The notes beneath the pieces are model-generated. The model was not told the origin of the DNA. It saw only the letters and a list, made by a program, of their open reading frames with translations, and searched no databases. 61,614 nt of DNA from CAZZEX01 sp964653285. Lineage in GTDB: Bacteria; Chloroflexota; Anaerolineae; B4-G1. The position numbers and the translations under genes are program-made. Below are positions 9,286 through 17,782 of the stretch, in pieces. The stretch covers positions 1-61,614 of the forward strand of contig CAZZEX010000020.1 of NCBI GenBank assembly GCA_964653285.1. Reading direction: 5' to 3'. Every line of letters starts with the position of its first letter. The stretch's first letter is position 1.

Positions 9286-11727
9286 ATGGAGCAACACAAA
9301 TTCCAGATATTGGGTCAGGTGACCCCACGCAAAGATGGAGTCGCCAGAGTCACAGGGCAGGAGCGGTACACCGTTGACATCAGCCTGCCACGGATGTTGC
9401 ATGGGCGCATCCTTTCCAGCCCTTATGCCCACGCCCGCATCAAGAGCATTGACGCGAGCGACGCCGAGGCGATGGGGGCCGTGGTCATCACCTTCGACGA
9501 CATCCCGAAGGTGCGCTACAACGAACGTATCATCACCATTCCCCCAGTCTTACACAAGGATCACTACGTCCTGGCCGACAAGGTGCGGCGCATGGGGGAG
9601 GCGGTCGCAGCGGTGGCAGCGGAGACGGAGGAACTGGCCGAGAAGGCGGTGCGCGCCATCAAGGTCGAGTACGAGGTCTTGCCCGTCATCACCGATCCCA
9701 TTGGGGCGATGAAGCCGGGGGCCGAACCGATCTACGATACGATACCCTGGGGCGATAAGGAGGTCAGGATTGAGAACAACGTCGCCTGTGCCCGCGAGGT
9801 CGAGGAGGGAGACGTAGACCGGGCTTTTGCCGAGGCGGACGTGGTCGTCGAGGGCACGTTCAAGACGAGCAAGATCTACCACGCGCAGATGGAGCCCAAG
9901 TCAGTGGTGTGTCGCCCGGAGCCTGATGGCGGACTGACCGTCTGGCCCACCACGCAATCCATCCACAACGTGCGCATCCTGCTGGGGCAAATCTTCGACA
10001 TCCCGCTGAGCAAGGTCAACGTCAAGCGCGTGCCCATCGGCGGCACCTTCGGGTCGAGCATCCAGATGAACCCGCCGATCCCCATCTGTGCCGCGCTGGC
10101 ACTCAAGTCTGGTCGCCCAGTCAAACTGACACTGACGCGGGAAGAGGACGCGCACGACCACACCCGCTATGGCACCCAGATTCATCTGAGACTGGCGGCG
10201 AAGAAGGACGGCACACTGACCGGCGCAGAGATGGAATTGATCGCCGACATTGGGGCGCACAACATCCAGGCGTACTCTTTCCTGGGGGTGTGCGTCGGCT
10301 GGCTGGTCTCCCTCTACAAAATTCCCAACGTGCGCTACCACGGCACGGCGGTCTACACCAATAAGGCGATTTCTTGCGCGATGCAGGGATTCGGCAACCC
10401 CCAGGTCACTTTCGCCACCGAGTCGCTGATGGACGAACTGGCCGAGAAGTTGGACATAGACCCGGTCGAGTTGCGGCTCAAGAACTACGTCGGCCTGGGG
10501 GATACTTTCTGGGGGCAGGGACCACTGGTGCGCTCAATTGTCCAGAGCGACGGAGTACCCGAGCTGCTTCGACAGGGGGCCGAGGCCATTGGCTGGGAGA
10601 ACCGCCACCCTCCCCCTCCCTGCCCCCCCCCAACGGGGGGGGAGAGAGGGGGGGGGCGATGGAGGGAGAGAGAGGGGGAGGACATCCCCCCCCAATGGGG
10701 GGGGGAAGAGGGGGGGGGACGCTACCGCCGGGGCATTGGGGTGGGACGTGGATTCCACACCTCCAGCGCTGGCGCTCCCCAGCCTGGGGACGTGATTGAC
10801 TTCTCCGGCGCGATGGTCAAGATCAACATTGACGGTTCGGTGGACGTGATAACGGCGCTGATGGATCACGGTGGGGGCACGCTGGAGGCACTGGCGAAGT
10901 TGGTGGCCGAGGCATTGTGCGTGCCGCTGGAGAAGGTGAACCTGGCCCCGGCCGAGACCCGCTCGACGGTCTACGACTGCGTCACGCACGCCACGCGGGG
11001 CGTCTACGCTGGCGGTGGTGCCGCCGTGAAGGCCGCGCAGACAGTGCGGCAGGAACTGTTGGAAACAGTGGCGCGTTACCTGAACGTGATGCCGGAGGCG
11101 CTGACGCTGACGCTCGACGAGGAACTGGGCCAGGGCGTCGTCTACGCCCCGGCGATCCCGGACCGGCGGATGACCATCGCCGAACTCGCCACCCGCTGCT
11201 GGACCGAGAGCTGGAAGACCATCGCCGCCGTGGAGAGTTACCGGCCGGTCAACTGCCCGCCAGCCTACGTCGCTGTGTTCGTGGAGGTGGAGGTGGACAC
11301 GTGGACGGGGCAGGTGCGCACGGTGAAGGCCGCGATGGGGAGCGACTGTGGCACCGTCGTCAACCCAGGAATGGCGGCCGGGCAATTGGAGGGCGGGCTC
11401 TCCAAGGGCGCAGGCTTCGCCCTCTACGAAAACAACCAGTGGGACTCCCAGGGTCAGGTGTTGTCCAAGGGCTATATCGTTGACGCCAAGACACCCGGCG
11501 TCAGCGAGAGCCCATACCTGGATGACCTGAGCATCCATTTCGCGCACACCTACGAGCCCAGTGGCCCCTTTGGTGCCAAGGGTGTCGGGGAGGCGGCGAC
11601 CAACCCGGTCGCGGCAGCCTACGCCAACGCGATCTACAACGCCACGGGCGTCCGCTTCTACGAGTTGCCGGTCACGCCGGAGAAGATATTGCTCGCGTTG
11701 AGGGAAGGGAGTAAAGAAAGGGAGTAG
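9286..11727 (+). CDS. Molybdenum hydroxylase large subunit (xanthine dehydrogenase / CoxL family), first copy
   Basis: An 813-residue Mo-cofactor subunit. The N-terminal aldehyde-oxidase/xanthine-dehydrogenase a/b hammerhead domain covers about 20-130, and the Mo-binding domain the rest (GGTFGSSIQMN; the catalytic-glutamate segment GPFGAKGVGEAATNP near the C-terminus). The AYRGFG-type loop reads AMQGFG here, so substrate specificity is uncertain. About 43 residues at 441-483 are foreign to the family: proline- and glycine-rich sequence encoded by a C-run/G-run palindromic repeat. The frame stays open through it. The FAD/2Fe-2S fusion gene follows 26 bases downstream. Substrate is probably an N-heterocycle or aldehyde. 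Confidence 0.88.
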   Translation: MEQHKFQILGQVTPRKDGVARVTGQERYTVDISLPRMLHGRILSSPYAHARIKSIDASDAEAMGAVVITFDDIPKVRYNERIITIPPVLHKDHYVLADKVRRMGEAVAAVAAETEELAEKAVRAIKVEYEVLPVITDPIGAMKPGAEPIYDTIPWGDKEVRIENNVACAREVEEGDVDRAFAEADVVVEGTFKTSKIYHAQMEPKSVVCRPEPDGGLTVWPTTQSIHNVRILLGQIFDIPLSKVNVKRVPIGGTFGSSIQMNPPIPICAALALKSGRPVKLTLTREEDAHDHTRYGTQIHLRLAAKKDGTLTGAEMELIADIGAHNIQAYSFLGVCVGWLVSLYKIPNVRYHGTAVYTNKAISCAMQGFGNPQVTFATESLMDELAEKLDIDPVELRLKNYVGLGDTFWGQGPLVRSIVQSDGVPELLRQGAEAIGWENRHPPPPCPPPTGGERGGGRWREREGEDIPPQWGGEEGGGRYRRGIGVGRGFHTSSAGAPQPGDVIDFSGAMVKINIDGSVDVITALMDHGGGTLEALAKLVAEALCVPLEKVNLAPAETRSTVYDCVTHATRGVYAGGGAAVKAAQTVRQELLETVARYLNVMPEALTLTLDEELGQGVVYAPAIPDRRMTIAELATRCWTESWKTIAAVESYRPVNCPPAYVAVFVEVEVDTWTGQVRTVKAAMGSDCGTVVNPGMAAGQLEGGLSKGAGFALYENNQWDSQGQVLSKGYIVDAKTPGVSESPYLDDLSIHFAHTYEPSGPFGAKGVGEAATNPVAAAYANAIYNATGVRFYELPVTPEKILLALREGSKERE
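10608..10735 (+). repeat. In-frame GC-rich palindromic insert in Mo-hydroxylase large subunit 1
   Basis: Runs of C followed by runs of G (CCCCCCCCCAACGGGGGGGG and a second arm pair further on) form nested hairpins. It is translated as a Pro/Gly/Arg-rich block at residues 441-483. Related inserts occur at 12.3, 16.9, 21.6, 21.8, 23.9 and 25.2 kb. Confidence 0.85.
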
Positions 11728-11753
11728 GGAGTAGGGAGTACGGAGTAGGGAGT
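11703..11753 (+). repeat. GGGAGTA tandem repeat at the gene junction
   Basis: Repeated GGGAGTA/CGGAGTA units run across the end of the large-subunit gene (stop at 11725-11727) up to the ATG of the next gene. They provide purine-rich sequence in the ribosome-site position. A related unit set occurs at 14.57-14.64 kb. Confidence 0.8.
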
Positions 11754-13352
11754 ATGAATGAGATGACGAATTCGCACATCCTGGTGCAGGAGTTTGAATA
11801 CCTGGAGCCGGCGTCGGTGAGGGAAGCGATCGCGCTGCTGAGCCAGTATGGGGACCGCGCCCGGGTGCTGGCGGGCGGCACCGACCTGATCGTCCAGATG
11901 AAAATGGAGCGCCTGGCTCCTGAGTGTCTAATCAGCATCCGCAAGATCCCTGGATTGGACGAGGTTGTGCTCCAGGACGGCGAGTTGCGCATCGGCGCGT
12001 GCACCTCCATCCGCGCCATCCGCAATGCCCCGAGAGTCCGGGCCCACTACCCGGCTCTGGCGGAGGCGTGTGCTTCTTTCAGCACCACGCAGGTACAGGT
12101 GATGGGCACCATCGGTGGGAATTTGTGCAACGGCTCGCCGGCGTCCGATTCCGCTCCTGTGCTAATTGCATTTAGCGCGGAAGCGGTGATCGAGGGTCCC
12201 GACGGTGAGAGGCGCTTGCCGCTGGAGGAGTTCTTCCTTGGGCCGGGCAAGACGGCTCTGCGGGAGGGCGAACTGCTCACCGCGGTCGTGCTCCCGACCC
12301 CTCCTGACCTCTCCCCCAGCCCCTCCCCGAAGCGGGGAGGGGAGTCTGCCCATTCCCTCACCTCCTCCCCGAAGCGGGGAGGGGAGTCTGCCCATTCCCT
12401 CACCTCCTCCCCCATGGGGGGGATAGAGGGGGGGAAAGTCGGCAGCGCGTTCATCAAAATATCGCGGGTGGTCGCCGATCTCGCCAAGGCGAGCGTGGCA
12501 GCGGTGCTGGCGCGGGAGGGGGATTGCGTCGTGGATTGCCGGCTGGCCTTTGGGTCGGTCGGGCCAACGGTGATGCGGGCCAGGAAGGCCGAGGCGGTGC
12601 TTGTGGGTCAACCCTTCAGCGCGGAGTTGGCGCTGGAGGCGGGCAAGGTGGCATCGGATGAAATCACGCCCACTGACGACGTACGCTCGAACGCCTGGTA
12701 TCGGCGGGAGGTCGTGAAGGCAATCACCCACGATGTGTTGCAGGTGGCGTGGGAGCGGGCGAGTGGGTGTGGAAGTGTGGGAGTGTGGGAGCAGGAAGCA
12801 AGAGGCAGGGAGCAGGAAGCAAGAGGCAGGAAGCAGGAAGCAGGGAGCGAGACTTCACGCAACACGCAACACACAACACACAACACGCATCACGAAATCG
12901 AACTGACGGTAAACGGGGTGGAACATCGCCTCTGGGTTAAGCCAAACGAGCTGCTGTTGAATGTGCTGCGGGAGCGGCTGGAGTTGACTGGCTCCAAATA
13001 CGGCTGCGGCATCGGCGACTGTGGCGCGTGCACGGTTCTGCTAAACGGCAAGCCCGCGCTGTCGTGCCTGGTGCTGGCTATTGCAGCCGACGGGAGCGAG
13101 GTGCTGACCGTGGAGGGGCTGCAAGGGCCGGATGGGGGTCTGGACCCACTGCAGGAGGCATTCATTGAGCACTCGGCCTTCCAGTGCGGCTACTGCACCC
13201 CCGGCATGCTGATGACGGCCAAAAGTCTGCTGAGCGAGAATCCATGTCCTACGGAGGATGAAGTGCGGGATTACATGAAAGGCAATCTCTGTCGCTGCAC
13301 CGGTTATGCCAGCATCGTGCGGGCGGTGATGAGTTGTGCGACGGCAGAATAA
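11754..13352 (+). CDS. Fused FAD subunit and 2Fe-2S subunit of a molybdenum hydroxylase
   Basis: A 532-residue fusion. Residues 10-335 are a CoxM/XdhB-type FAD domain (LAGGTDLIVQMK, TIGGNLCNGSPASD). Residues 381-532 are a CoxS/XdhC-type iron-sulfur domain: plant-type cluster cysteines at 418, 423, 426, 438 and second cluster at 478, 481, 513, 515. Separate subunits are the rule in this family. The joining segment (about 340-380) is low complexity and is encoded by the same tandem repeats that lie between genes elsewhere here, so the fusion looks like read-through of an old intergenic gap. A second foreign block, residues 183-226, comes from a palindromic insert. It should assemble with the large subunit encoded just upstream. 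Confidence 0.88.
   Translation: MNEMTNSHILVQEFEYLEPASVREAIALLSQYGDRARVLAGGTDLIVQMKMERLAPECLISIRKIPGLDEVVLQDGELRIGACTSIRAIRNAPRVRAHYPALAEACASFSTTQVQVMGTIGGNLCNGSPASDSAPVLIAFSAEAVIEGPDGERRLPLEEFFLGPGKTALREGELLTAVVLPTPPDLSPSPSPKRGGESAHSLTSSPKRGGESAHSLTSSPMGGIEGGKVGSAFIKISRVVADLAKASVAAVLAREGDCVVDCRLAFGSVGPTVMRARKAEAVLVGQPFSAELALEAGKVASDEITPTDDVRSNAWYRREVVKAITHDVLQVAWERASGCGSVGVWEQEARGREQEARGRKQEAGSETSRNTQHTTHNTHHEIELTVNGVEHRLWVKPNELLLNVLRERLELTGSKYGCGIGDCGACTVLLNGKPALSCLVLAIAADGSEVLTVEGLQGPDGGLDPLQEAFIEHSAFQCGYCTPGMLMTAKSLLSENPCPTEDEVRDYMKGNLCRCTGYASIVRAVMSCATAE
12298..12437 (+). repeat. In-frame palindromic insert with two 42-bp tandem units
   Basis: Two exact 42-bp units centred on TCCCCGAAGCGGGGAGGGGA, then a third related C-run/G-run arm. 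Each unit is 14 codons, so duplication keeps the frame; the protein shows two copies of SPKRGGESAHSLTS. It lies in the FAD domain between two strands that are contiguous in the second, uninterrupted FAD subunit at 13.7 kb. Confidence 0.88.
12770..12892 (+). repeat. Translated tandem repeats forming the fusion linker
   Basis: Units of GAGCAGGAAGCAAGAGGCAG are followed by ACGCAACACGCAACAC-type units. Both unit types are intergenic elsewhere in the window (8.46 kb and 23.0 kb). Here they encode repeated QEARGR and NTQHTTHNTHH. Confidence 0.85.
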
Positions 13353-13400
13353 TCGGTAGCGGCGGCGATGAGGCCACTCAATGGGAGTCAAGGGGGTGTA

Positions 13401-13712
13401 GTGGTAAAGAAGATTAAACGAAAAGCCAAAAAGCCATCACAATTGGACGGACTCACTCCCGGTATGCGAATGAAAGGAGGCGTACGCTTCGACCCAGAAG
13501 CCAACGGCTTCGTAGCGATAGTGCATATCTGGGACAATGTGTATTGTCGTGGTGAGCCTGAAGAGTGGCGTTCCTCCGAGGTATTCCCAACGGAGGCCGC
13601 TGCTATGAAACACTACAAAACATCCATCCGCCCCGGTCTGAAGCAGATGATGGCTGAAGCAGCGAAGGGGCAGTCGGGCATAAGGTCCATTTACCGAGAG
13701 TTGGAGCAATAG
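13401..13712 (+). CDS. Small basic protein of unknown function
   Basis: About 103 residues from GTG 13401, or 114 from the in-frame ATG at 13368. The GTG has CAAGGGGG in ribosome-site position, so I prefer it, with low certainty. The N-terminus is lysine-rich (KKIKRKAKKPS); the middle has FVAIVHIWDNVYCRGEPEEWRS, ending in an EVFPTEAAAMKHYK segment. This resembles small DNA- or nucleotide-associated proteins with a beta-hairpin core, but I do not recognise a family. It sits between the two molybdenum-hydroxylase gene sets, 9 bases before the next FAD subunit gene. Confidence 0.5.
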   Translation: MVKKIKRKAKKPSQLDGLTPGMRMKGGVRFDPEANGFVAIVHIWDNVYCRGEPEEWRSSEVFPTEAAAMKHYKTSIRPGLKQMMAEAAKGQSGIRSIYRELEQ

Positions 13713-13721
13713 GGAGGTATA

Positions 13722-14588
13722 ATGTTACCGGAATTCAGACTATTGATGCCCCAGACATTGTCAGAGGCCCTCGACATGTTGGCCGCAGGTGCGCCTAAAG
13801 TCGTGCCGCTGGCCGGTGGCACGAACCTGATCGTGGATCTGCGCGGCGGTCGCCACCGCCCCAGCGTGCTGATGAACATCGCAGGGCTGGATGAACTGCG
13901 CGGTATTCGGCGGGAGGACGGACACCTGGTGGTGGGCGGCGGGGTGACCATCGCTGAGTTGCTGGACAACCCGCTGATCGCCCAGTACGCTCCGGTGCTG
14001 CGGGAAGCCGCCGCTGTCTTCGCCAACCCGCTGATACGCAACCGGGCCACCATAGGGGGTAATCTGGTGGACGGTTCGCCAGCGGCGAACACGGCCCCTC
14101 CGCTCCTTGTCCTGGATGCGGAGGTGGAACTGGCGAGCAAGGCAGGCACCCGTCGTGTACCGCTTGATGATTTCCTCGTCGGCGTGCGCCAGACGCTCCG
14201 CCAGCCGGAAGAGTTGTTGACAGCGGTTCGTTGGCCGGTTCCGCCGCCACACAGTGCCGCGGCCTTCTACAAGGTGGGGCTGCGTAAGTCGGATGCCATC
14301 TCCGTGGCGGGCGTCGCTGTGATGGTGGCGTGCGACGAGGACGGGCGTTGTGAACAGGCGCGCATCGCGCTGGGCGCGGTGGCACCGCGCGTCATCCGCG
14401 CCCGCGCCGCCGAGGAGATGTTGTGCAGGCAACCGCTGACGGACGAGACTATCGCCGAGGCCGCCCGCCTGTCCGCCGAGGCCACGCGCTGCATTGACGA
14501 CATCCGGGGCTCGGCAGCCTACCGCAAGCGGGTGGTGGAGGTGCTTGTGCGCCGTCTGCTGGACGAGGGAGTAGGGAGTATGGAGTAG
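13722..14588 (+). CDS. Molybdenum hydroxylase FAD-binding subunit (CoxM/XdhB type), second copy
   Basis: A 288-residue FAD subunit with the FAD-binding loops PLAGGTNLIVDLRGG (about 27-41) and ATIGGNLVDGSPAANTAPPLL (two-part motif near 108-128), and the C-terminal CO dehydrogenase flavoprotein domain from about 180. ATG follows GGAGGTATA. It starts a canonical medium-small-large order (FAD, 2Fe-2S, Mo). Unlike the first copy it carries no palindromic insert, which makes it a useful internal reference for that insert. Its stop codon lies inside the left arm of a 15-bp inverted repeat. Confidence 0.9.
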   Translation: MLPEFRLLMPQTLSEALDMLAAGAPKVVPLAGGTNLIVDLRGGRHRPSVLMNIAGLDELRGIRREDGHLVVGGGVTIAELLDNPLIAQYAPVLREAAAVFANPLIRNRATIGGNLVDGSPAANTAPPLLVLDAEVELASKAGTRRVPLDDFLVGVRQTLRQPEELLTAVRWPVPPPHSAAAFYKVGLRKSDAISVAGVAVMVACDEDGRCEQARIALGAVAPRVIRARAAEEMLCRQPLTDETIAEAARLSAEATRCIDDIRGSAAYRKRVVEVLVRRLLDEGVGSME

Positions 14589-14643
14589 GAAGTAGGATAG
14601 GAGCAAGACAGGGAGCGACCCTTTACTCCCTACTTCCTACTCC
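14582..14643. repeat. Perfect 15-bp inverted repeat between FAD and 2Fe-2S genes
   Basis: GGAGTAGGAAGTAGG at 14582-14596 is the exact reverse complement of CCTACTTCCTACTCC at 14629-14643. The RNA would form a long hairpin spanning the stop codon of the FAD gene and ending 20 bases before the next start. There is no T-run, so it is more likely an mRNA-stability or attenuation element, or simply two inverted repeat copies, than a terminator. Confidence 0.75.
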
Positions 14644-14663
14644 CTTGATTCAGGAGGAAAGTA

Positions 14664-15185
14664 ATGCAACCAAGAGTTGTGACACTCAACGTCAACGGAC
14701 GCCAGCATCGCGTCGCACTGGCTCCCAACGTGACCCTGCTCCAGGCTCTGCGTGACCTGGGCTACACCGACGTCAAGAGCGGCTGCGAGAAAGGCGACTG
14801 CGGCGCGTGCGCTGTTTTGCTGGACGGCAAGGCGATCAATAGTTGCCTCGTGTTGGCCTGGCAGGCCGAGGGTGCAGAGATCGTCACCGACGCCGGGCTG
14901 GGAACGATGGACAACCCCCACCCGATCCAGGAGGCGTTTGCCGACGCTGGCGCCGCGCAGTGCGGCTATTGCACGCCGGGCATGATCATATCGGCCAAAG
15001 TGCTGCTGGACCGGAATCTGCACCCGACCGAGGACGAGATCCGCGAAGCGATCTCCGGTAACCTGTGTCGCTGCACCGGCTACGGGCAGATCATCAAGGC
15101 GATTCAGATGGCGGCGGAGAGGATGCAGGATGCAGGAAGCAGGATGCAGGAAGCAGGAAGCAAGGAAACCGGAGGCGAACGATGA
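14664..15185 (+). CDS. Molybdenum hydroxylase 2Fe-2S subunit (CoxS/XdhC type), second copy
   Basis: A 173-residue electron-transfer subunit. The first cluster motif is SGCEKGDCGAC with a fourth cysteine 12 residues on; the second is CGYCTPGM plus NLCRCTGYG. The family normally ends shortly after the last helix (IIKAIQMAAER). Here about 21 more residues follow (MQDAGSRMQEAGS and so on), encoded by GGATGCAGGAAGCAGG-type tandem repeats, so the C-terminus is a translated repeat. ATG follows GGAGGAAAGTA. The stop overlaps the next ATG by four bases (ATGA), giving coupled translation. Confidence 0.92.
   Translation: MQPRVVTLNVNGRQHRVALAPNVTLLQALRDLGYTDVKSGCEKGDCGACAVLLDGKAINSCLVLAWQAEGAEIVTDAGLGTMDNPHPIQEAFADAGAAQCGYCTPGMIISAKVLLDRNLHPTEDEIREAISGNLCRCTGYGQIIKAIQMAAERMQDAGSRMQEAGSKETGGER
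15118..15172 (+). repeat. Translated GGATGCAGGAAGCAGG tandem repeat at gene end
   Basis: Units of RGGATGCAGGAAGCAG extend the 2Fe-2S subunit gene beyond the normal family end and supply an RMQDAGS/RMQEAGS protein tail. Same class as the repeats at 8.46 and 12.8 kb. Confidence 0.8.
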
Positions 15186-17554
15186 AGTATAAGGCGAAAC
15201 CACTTCCCCCTGTGGAACTGCCCGAACTGCGCATAGTGGGCAAGCCGCTGCGCCGGGTGGATGCACTGGGCAAGACGGTGGGTGCTACTGTCTACGCTGG
15301 CGATTTCTCGATGCCGAATATGCTGTACGCCAAGGTGTTCCGCAGCAGCGAGCCCTCAGCGCGCATCAAATGGTTGGACGTGAGCAGGGCGCGGGAGTTG
15401 CCTGGCGTGGCCTGCGTCCTGACGGCGGAGGACTTGCCGGACGCCAGATTGGTCACCGATATGCCGGGCCAGACCGGGCAGAAGCGGCGCGCCGGTTCCG
15501 ACGCGCCGGTGCTGGCCGCAGACAGGGTGCGCTTCGCGGGTGAGCCCATCGCGTTGGTGGCGGCGGAGAGGCTGGACATCGCGGAGCGTGCGCTGGAATT
15601 GATCGAGATCGAGTACGAGCCGCTGCCAGGCGTGTTCGATCCTCTGGAGGCGCTGAAGCCCGGCGCGCCTGTCGTCTACGAGCCGGACAATATCGTGGCT
15701 CGCTGGAAAATCCGTAAGGGCGACGTGGAAGCCGGGTTCGCCGTGGCTGATACAATTGTGGAGAACACCTTCCGCGTGCCCTTCGTTGACCACGTTTATC
15801 TGGAGCCAGAGGCCGGCGTGGCCTGGGTGGACGAGCGGAACGTGATCAACATCCGCGTCTGCACGCAGGTGGTGGAGCATTTCCGCAGCATCGCCAGGGC
15901 CGTGGGGGTTCCGCACAACAAGATCCACATCCAGGGCACCATGCTGGGCGGTGGCTTCGGCGGCAAGGAGGACATCACCGTCGAGATTTTCCTGGCGCTG
16001 CTGACCAAGCACACGCGTCGTCCCGTGCGATTGGCGTACACGCGCGAGGAGTCCATACAGGCGCACTCCAAACGCCATCCCTTCATCATCACCCACCGCA
16101 CCGGCGTCAAGAAAAACGGTCGCATCACCGCTGCCGAGATCAGGATGGTCTCGAACTCCGGGGCCTATCCCTACCTGAGTCCCTACGTGTTGCTCTACGC
16201 CACAGGCGCGTCGTGTGGTCCCTATCGCGTGGACAACCTCCACGTGGACAGCGTGTCGGTAGCGACCAATAACCCCTTCACCAGTGCCTTCCGTGGCTTC
16301 GGTGCCGCCCAGGCCGCCGTGGCCTACGAGCAGCAGATGGACGAAATCGCCAAGGCGCTGAACCTGGACCCGCTGGAGGTACGGCGCGTTAATTATATGA
16401 AGACGGGCAGCCGCAACGCTACTGGACAGGAGATCAAGAGCGCCATCTGGCTGGAGGAGACGGCCACCCGAGTGTTAGAGGCGCTGGGCGAGAAAACACC
16501 CGATCATGGTGCGATCAAAGTGGGGCAGGGCTTCGCCTCCTACATGCAAAGTTATGGTCGCATCACCTGGTTCCACGACACCTCCCGCGCCTGGGTCGGC
16601 GTTGAGCTGGATGGCAGCGTGGTGATCCGCTGTGGCGTGCCCGACCTGGGGGCCGGGCAGGTGAACAGCCTATGCCAGATCGGTGCCGAGGTGCTGGGGG
16701 TGGGGCTGGAGGACATGACGATTTACAGCACCGACTCGGCGCTGACGCCGCTGGCGGGCACGACGACCGCCACTCGCCAACTCTACATGTCGGGTAACGC
16801 CGTCTTCCAGGCCGCGAGCAGGGTGCGCGAGGTCTTGCTCGACCGCGCCTCCAAGTACTTCGAGGAGGCGCCCGAAGATCTGGACATGGCGGACGGCAAG
16901 GTGTTCGTCAAACTACCCCCCCCAGCCCCCCCTACGAGGAGGGGAGAGGGTGAGCCGGAGAAATCGCTGCCGCTGTCGGAACTGGCCGCGATGTGCGCCG
17001 CGGAAGGGTTGCCACTCTCGAACCTGTACCTGTTCAGAGCGCCTTTCACCGCGGCACTCGATCCAGAGAACCTCCAGGGAGACGTTTTCCCCGACTTCAC
17101 CTTTGGCGCGCACGCGGTCGAGGTTGCGGTGGATACCGAGACGGGTGAGATCACGTTGCTCAAGAGCGTCGCCTGCCACGACGTGGGCCGGGCCATCAAC
17201 CCGGCCGCCGTCGAAGGGCAGATCCAGGGCGGCAGCGCCCAGGGGCTGGGCTACGCGCTGATGGAGGAGGTGCAGGTCAAGGACGGGGTGATCCAGACGC
17301 CATCTCTGTCCGAGTACCTGATCCCCACGTCGCGCGATGTACCCATTACCAAGGCGATCATCCTGGAATCGGGCACGGGCGTAGGGCCGTTCGGGGCCAA
17401 GGGCATCGGCGAGCCGGCGCTCACGCCGGCCGCACCGGCGGTCGCCAACGCCGTCGCGAACGCCATCGGAGTGCGCATTCACGACCTGCCGCTGACGCCG
17501 GAGAGGGTGTTGGCGGCGGTGGATCGGGCCGGGGGAGACAAGGAGACAGGGTGA
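15182..17554 (+). CDS. Molybdenum hydroxylase large subunit (CoxL/XdhA family), second copy
   Basis: A 790-residue Mo-cofactor subunit. The hammerhead domain spans about 20-130; the Mo domain has GGGFGGKEDITVE, the substrate-channel loop SAFRGFGAAQ and the catalytic-glutamate segment GPFGAKGIGEPALTP. ATG 15182 overlaps the preceding stop; earlier in-frame codons are repeat-derived and inside the upstream gene. A short proline-rich insert at about 578-590 comes from a palindromic repeat. The AFRGFG form differs from the AMQGFG of the first copy, so the two enzymes probably act on different substrates. Neither motif is the AYXCSFR of CO dehydrogenase, which argues against CO oxidation. Confidence 0.9.
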   Translation: MKYKAKPLPPVELPELRIVGKPLRRVDALGKTVGATVYAGDFSMPNMLYAKVFRSSEPSARIKWLDVSRARELPGVACVLTAEDLPDARLVTDMPGQTGQKRRAGSDAPVLAADRVRFAGEPIALVAAERLDIAERALELIEIEYEPLPGVFDPLEALKPGAPVVYEPDNIVARWKIRKGDVEAGFAVADTIVENTFRVPFVDHVYLEPEAGVAWVDERNVINIRVCTQVVEHFRSIARAVGVPHNKIHIQGTMLGGGFGGKEDITVEIFLALLTKHTRRPVRLAYTREESIQAHSKRHPFIITHRTGVKKNGRITAAEIRMVSNSGAYPYLSPYVLLYATGASCGPYRVDNLHVDSVSVATNNPFTSAFRGFGAAQAAVAYEQQMDEIAKALNLDPLEVRRVNYMKTGSRNATGQEIKSAIWLEETATRVLEALGEKTPDHGAIKVGQGFASYMQSYGRITWFHDTSRAWVGVELDGSVVIRCGVPDLGAGQVNSLCQIGAEVLGVGLEDMTIYSTDSALTPLAGTTTATRQLYMSGNAVFQAASRVREVLLDRASKYFEEAPEDLDMADGKVFVKLPPPAPPTRRGEGEPEKSLPLSELAAMCAAEGLPLSNLYLFRAPFTAALDPENLQGDVFPDFTFGAHAVEVAVDTETGEITLLKSVACHDVGRAINPAAVEGQIQGGSAQGLGYALMEEVQVKDGVIQTPSLSEYLIPTSRDVPITKAIILESGTGVGPFGAKGIGEPALTPAAPAVANAVANAIGVRIHDLPLTPERVLAAVDRAGGDKETG
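16913..16952 (+). repeat. In-frame palindromic insert in Mo-hydroxylase large subunit 2
   Basis: CCCCCCCAGCCCCCC followed by GAGGAGGGGAGAGGG, translated as a short Pro-rich then Gly/Glu-rich block at residues 578-590. A weaker member of the family seen at 10.6 kb. Confidence 0.7.
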
Positions 17555-17705
17555 CAAGGTGCCAAGGAGCGGGAGAGCAATGGGACTAACACCCCCGCTT
17601 CCGATAGGACGATGACGTTCGCTGCAAGACAAGCCCGCAGCCCTGCCTTTTTCGCTCACCGGCACCGGTCGGAGTGAAGAAAGTGAGGCAGCGGGCGGCT
17701 TGTGT

Positions 17706-17734
17706 TTGTGCCAGGGCCGCCGTTGGGATATAAT
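17706..17734 (+). promoter_or_regulatory. Sigma-70-type promoter for radC
   Basis: TTGTGC at 17706-17711 and a perfect TATAAT at 17729-17734 with a 17-base spacer. The predicted start of transcription is about 40 bases before the radC ATG. Confidence 0.65.
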
Positions 17735-17782
17735 TGAGACGGGCCTGCTGGTTGATCGTTGCAGGCGGATAGAGCGAAAGCA

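Noticed and set aside
15842..16243. Long minus-strand open frames across the hydroxylase genes and other GC-rich genes
   Set aside because: They mirror the plus-strand codon pattern of well-recognised genes, are His/Arg-rich and match no family.
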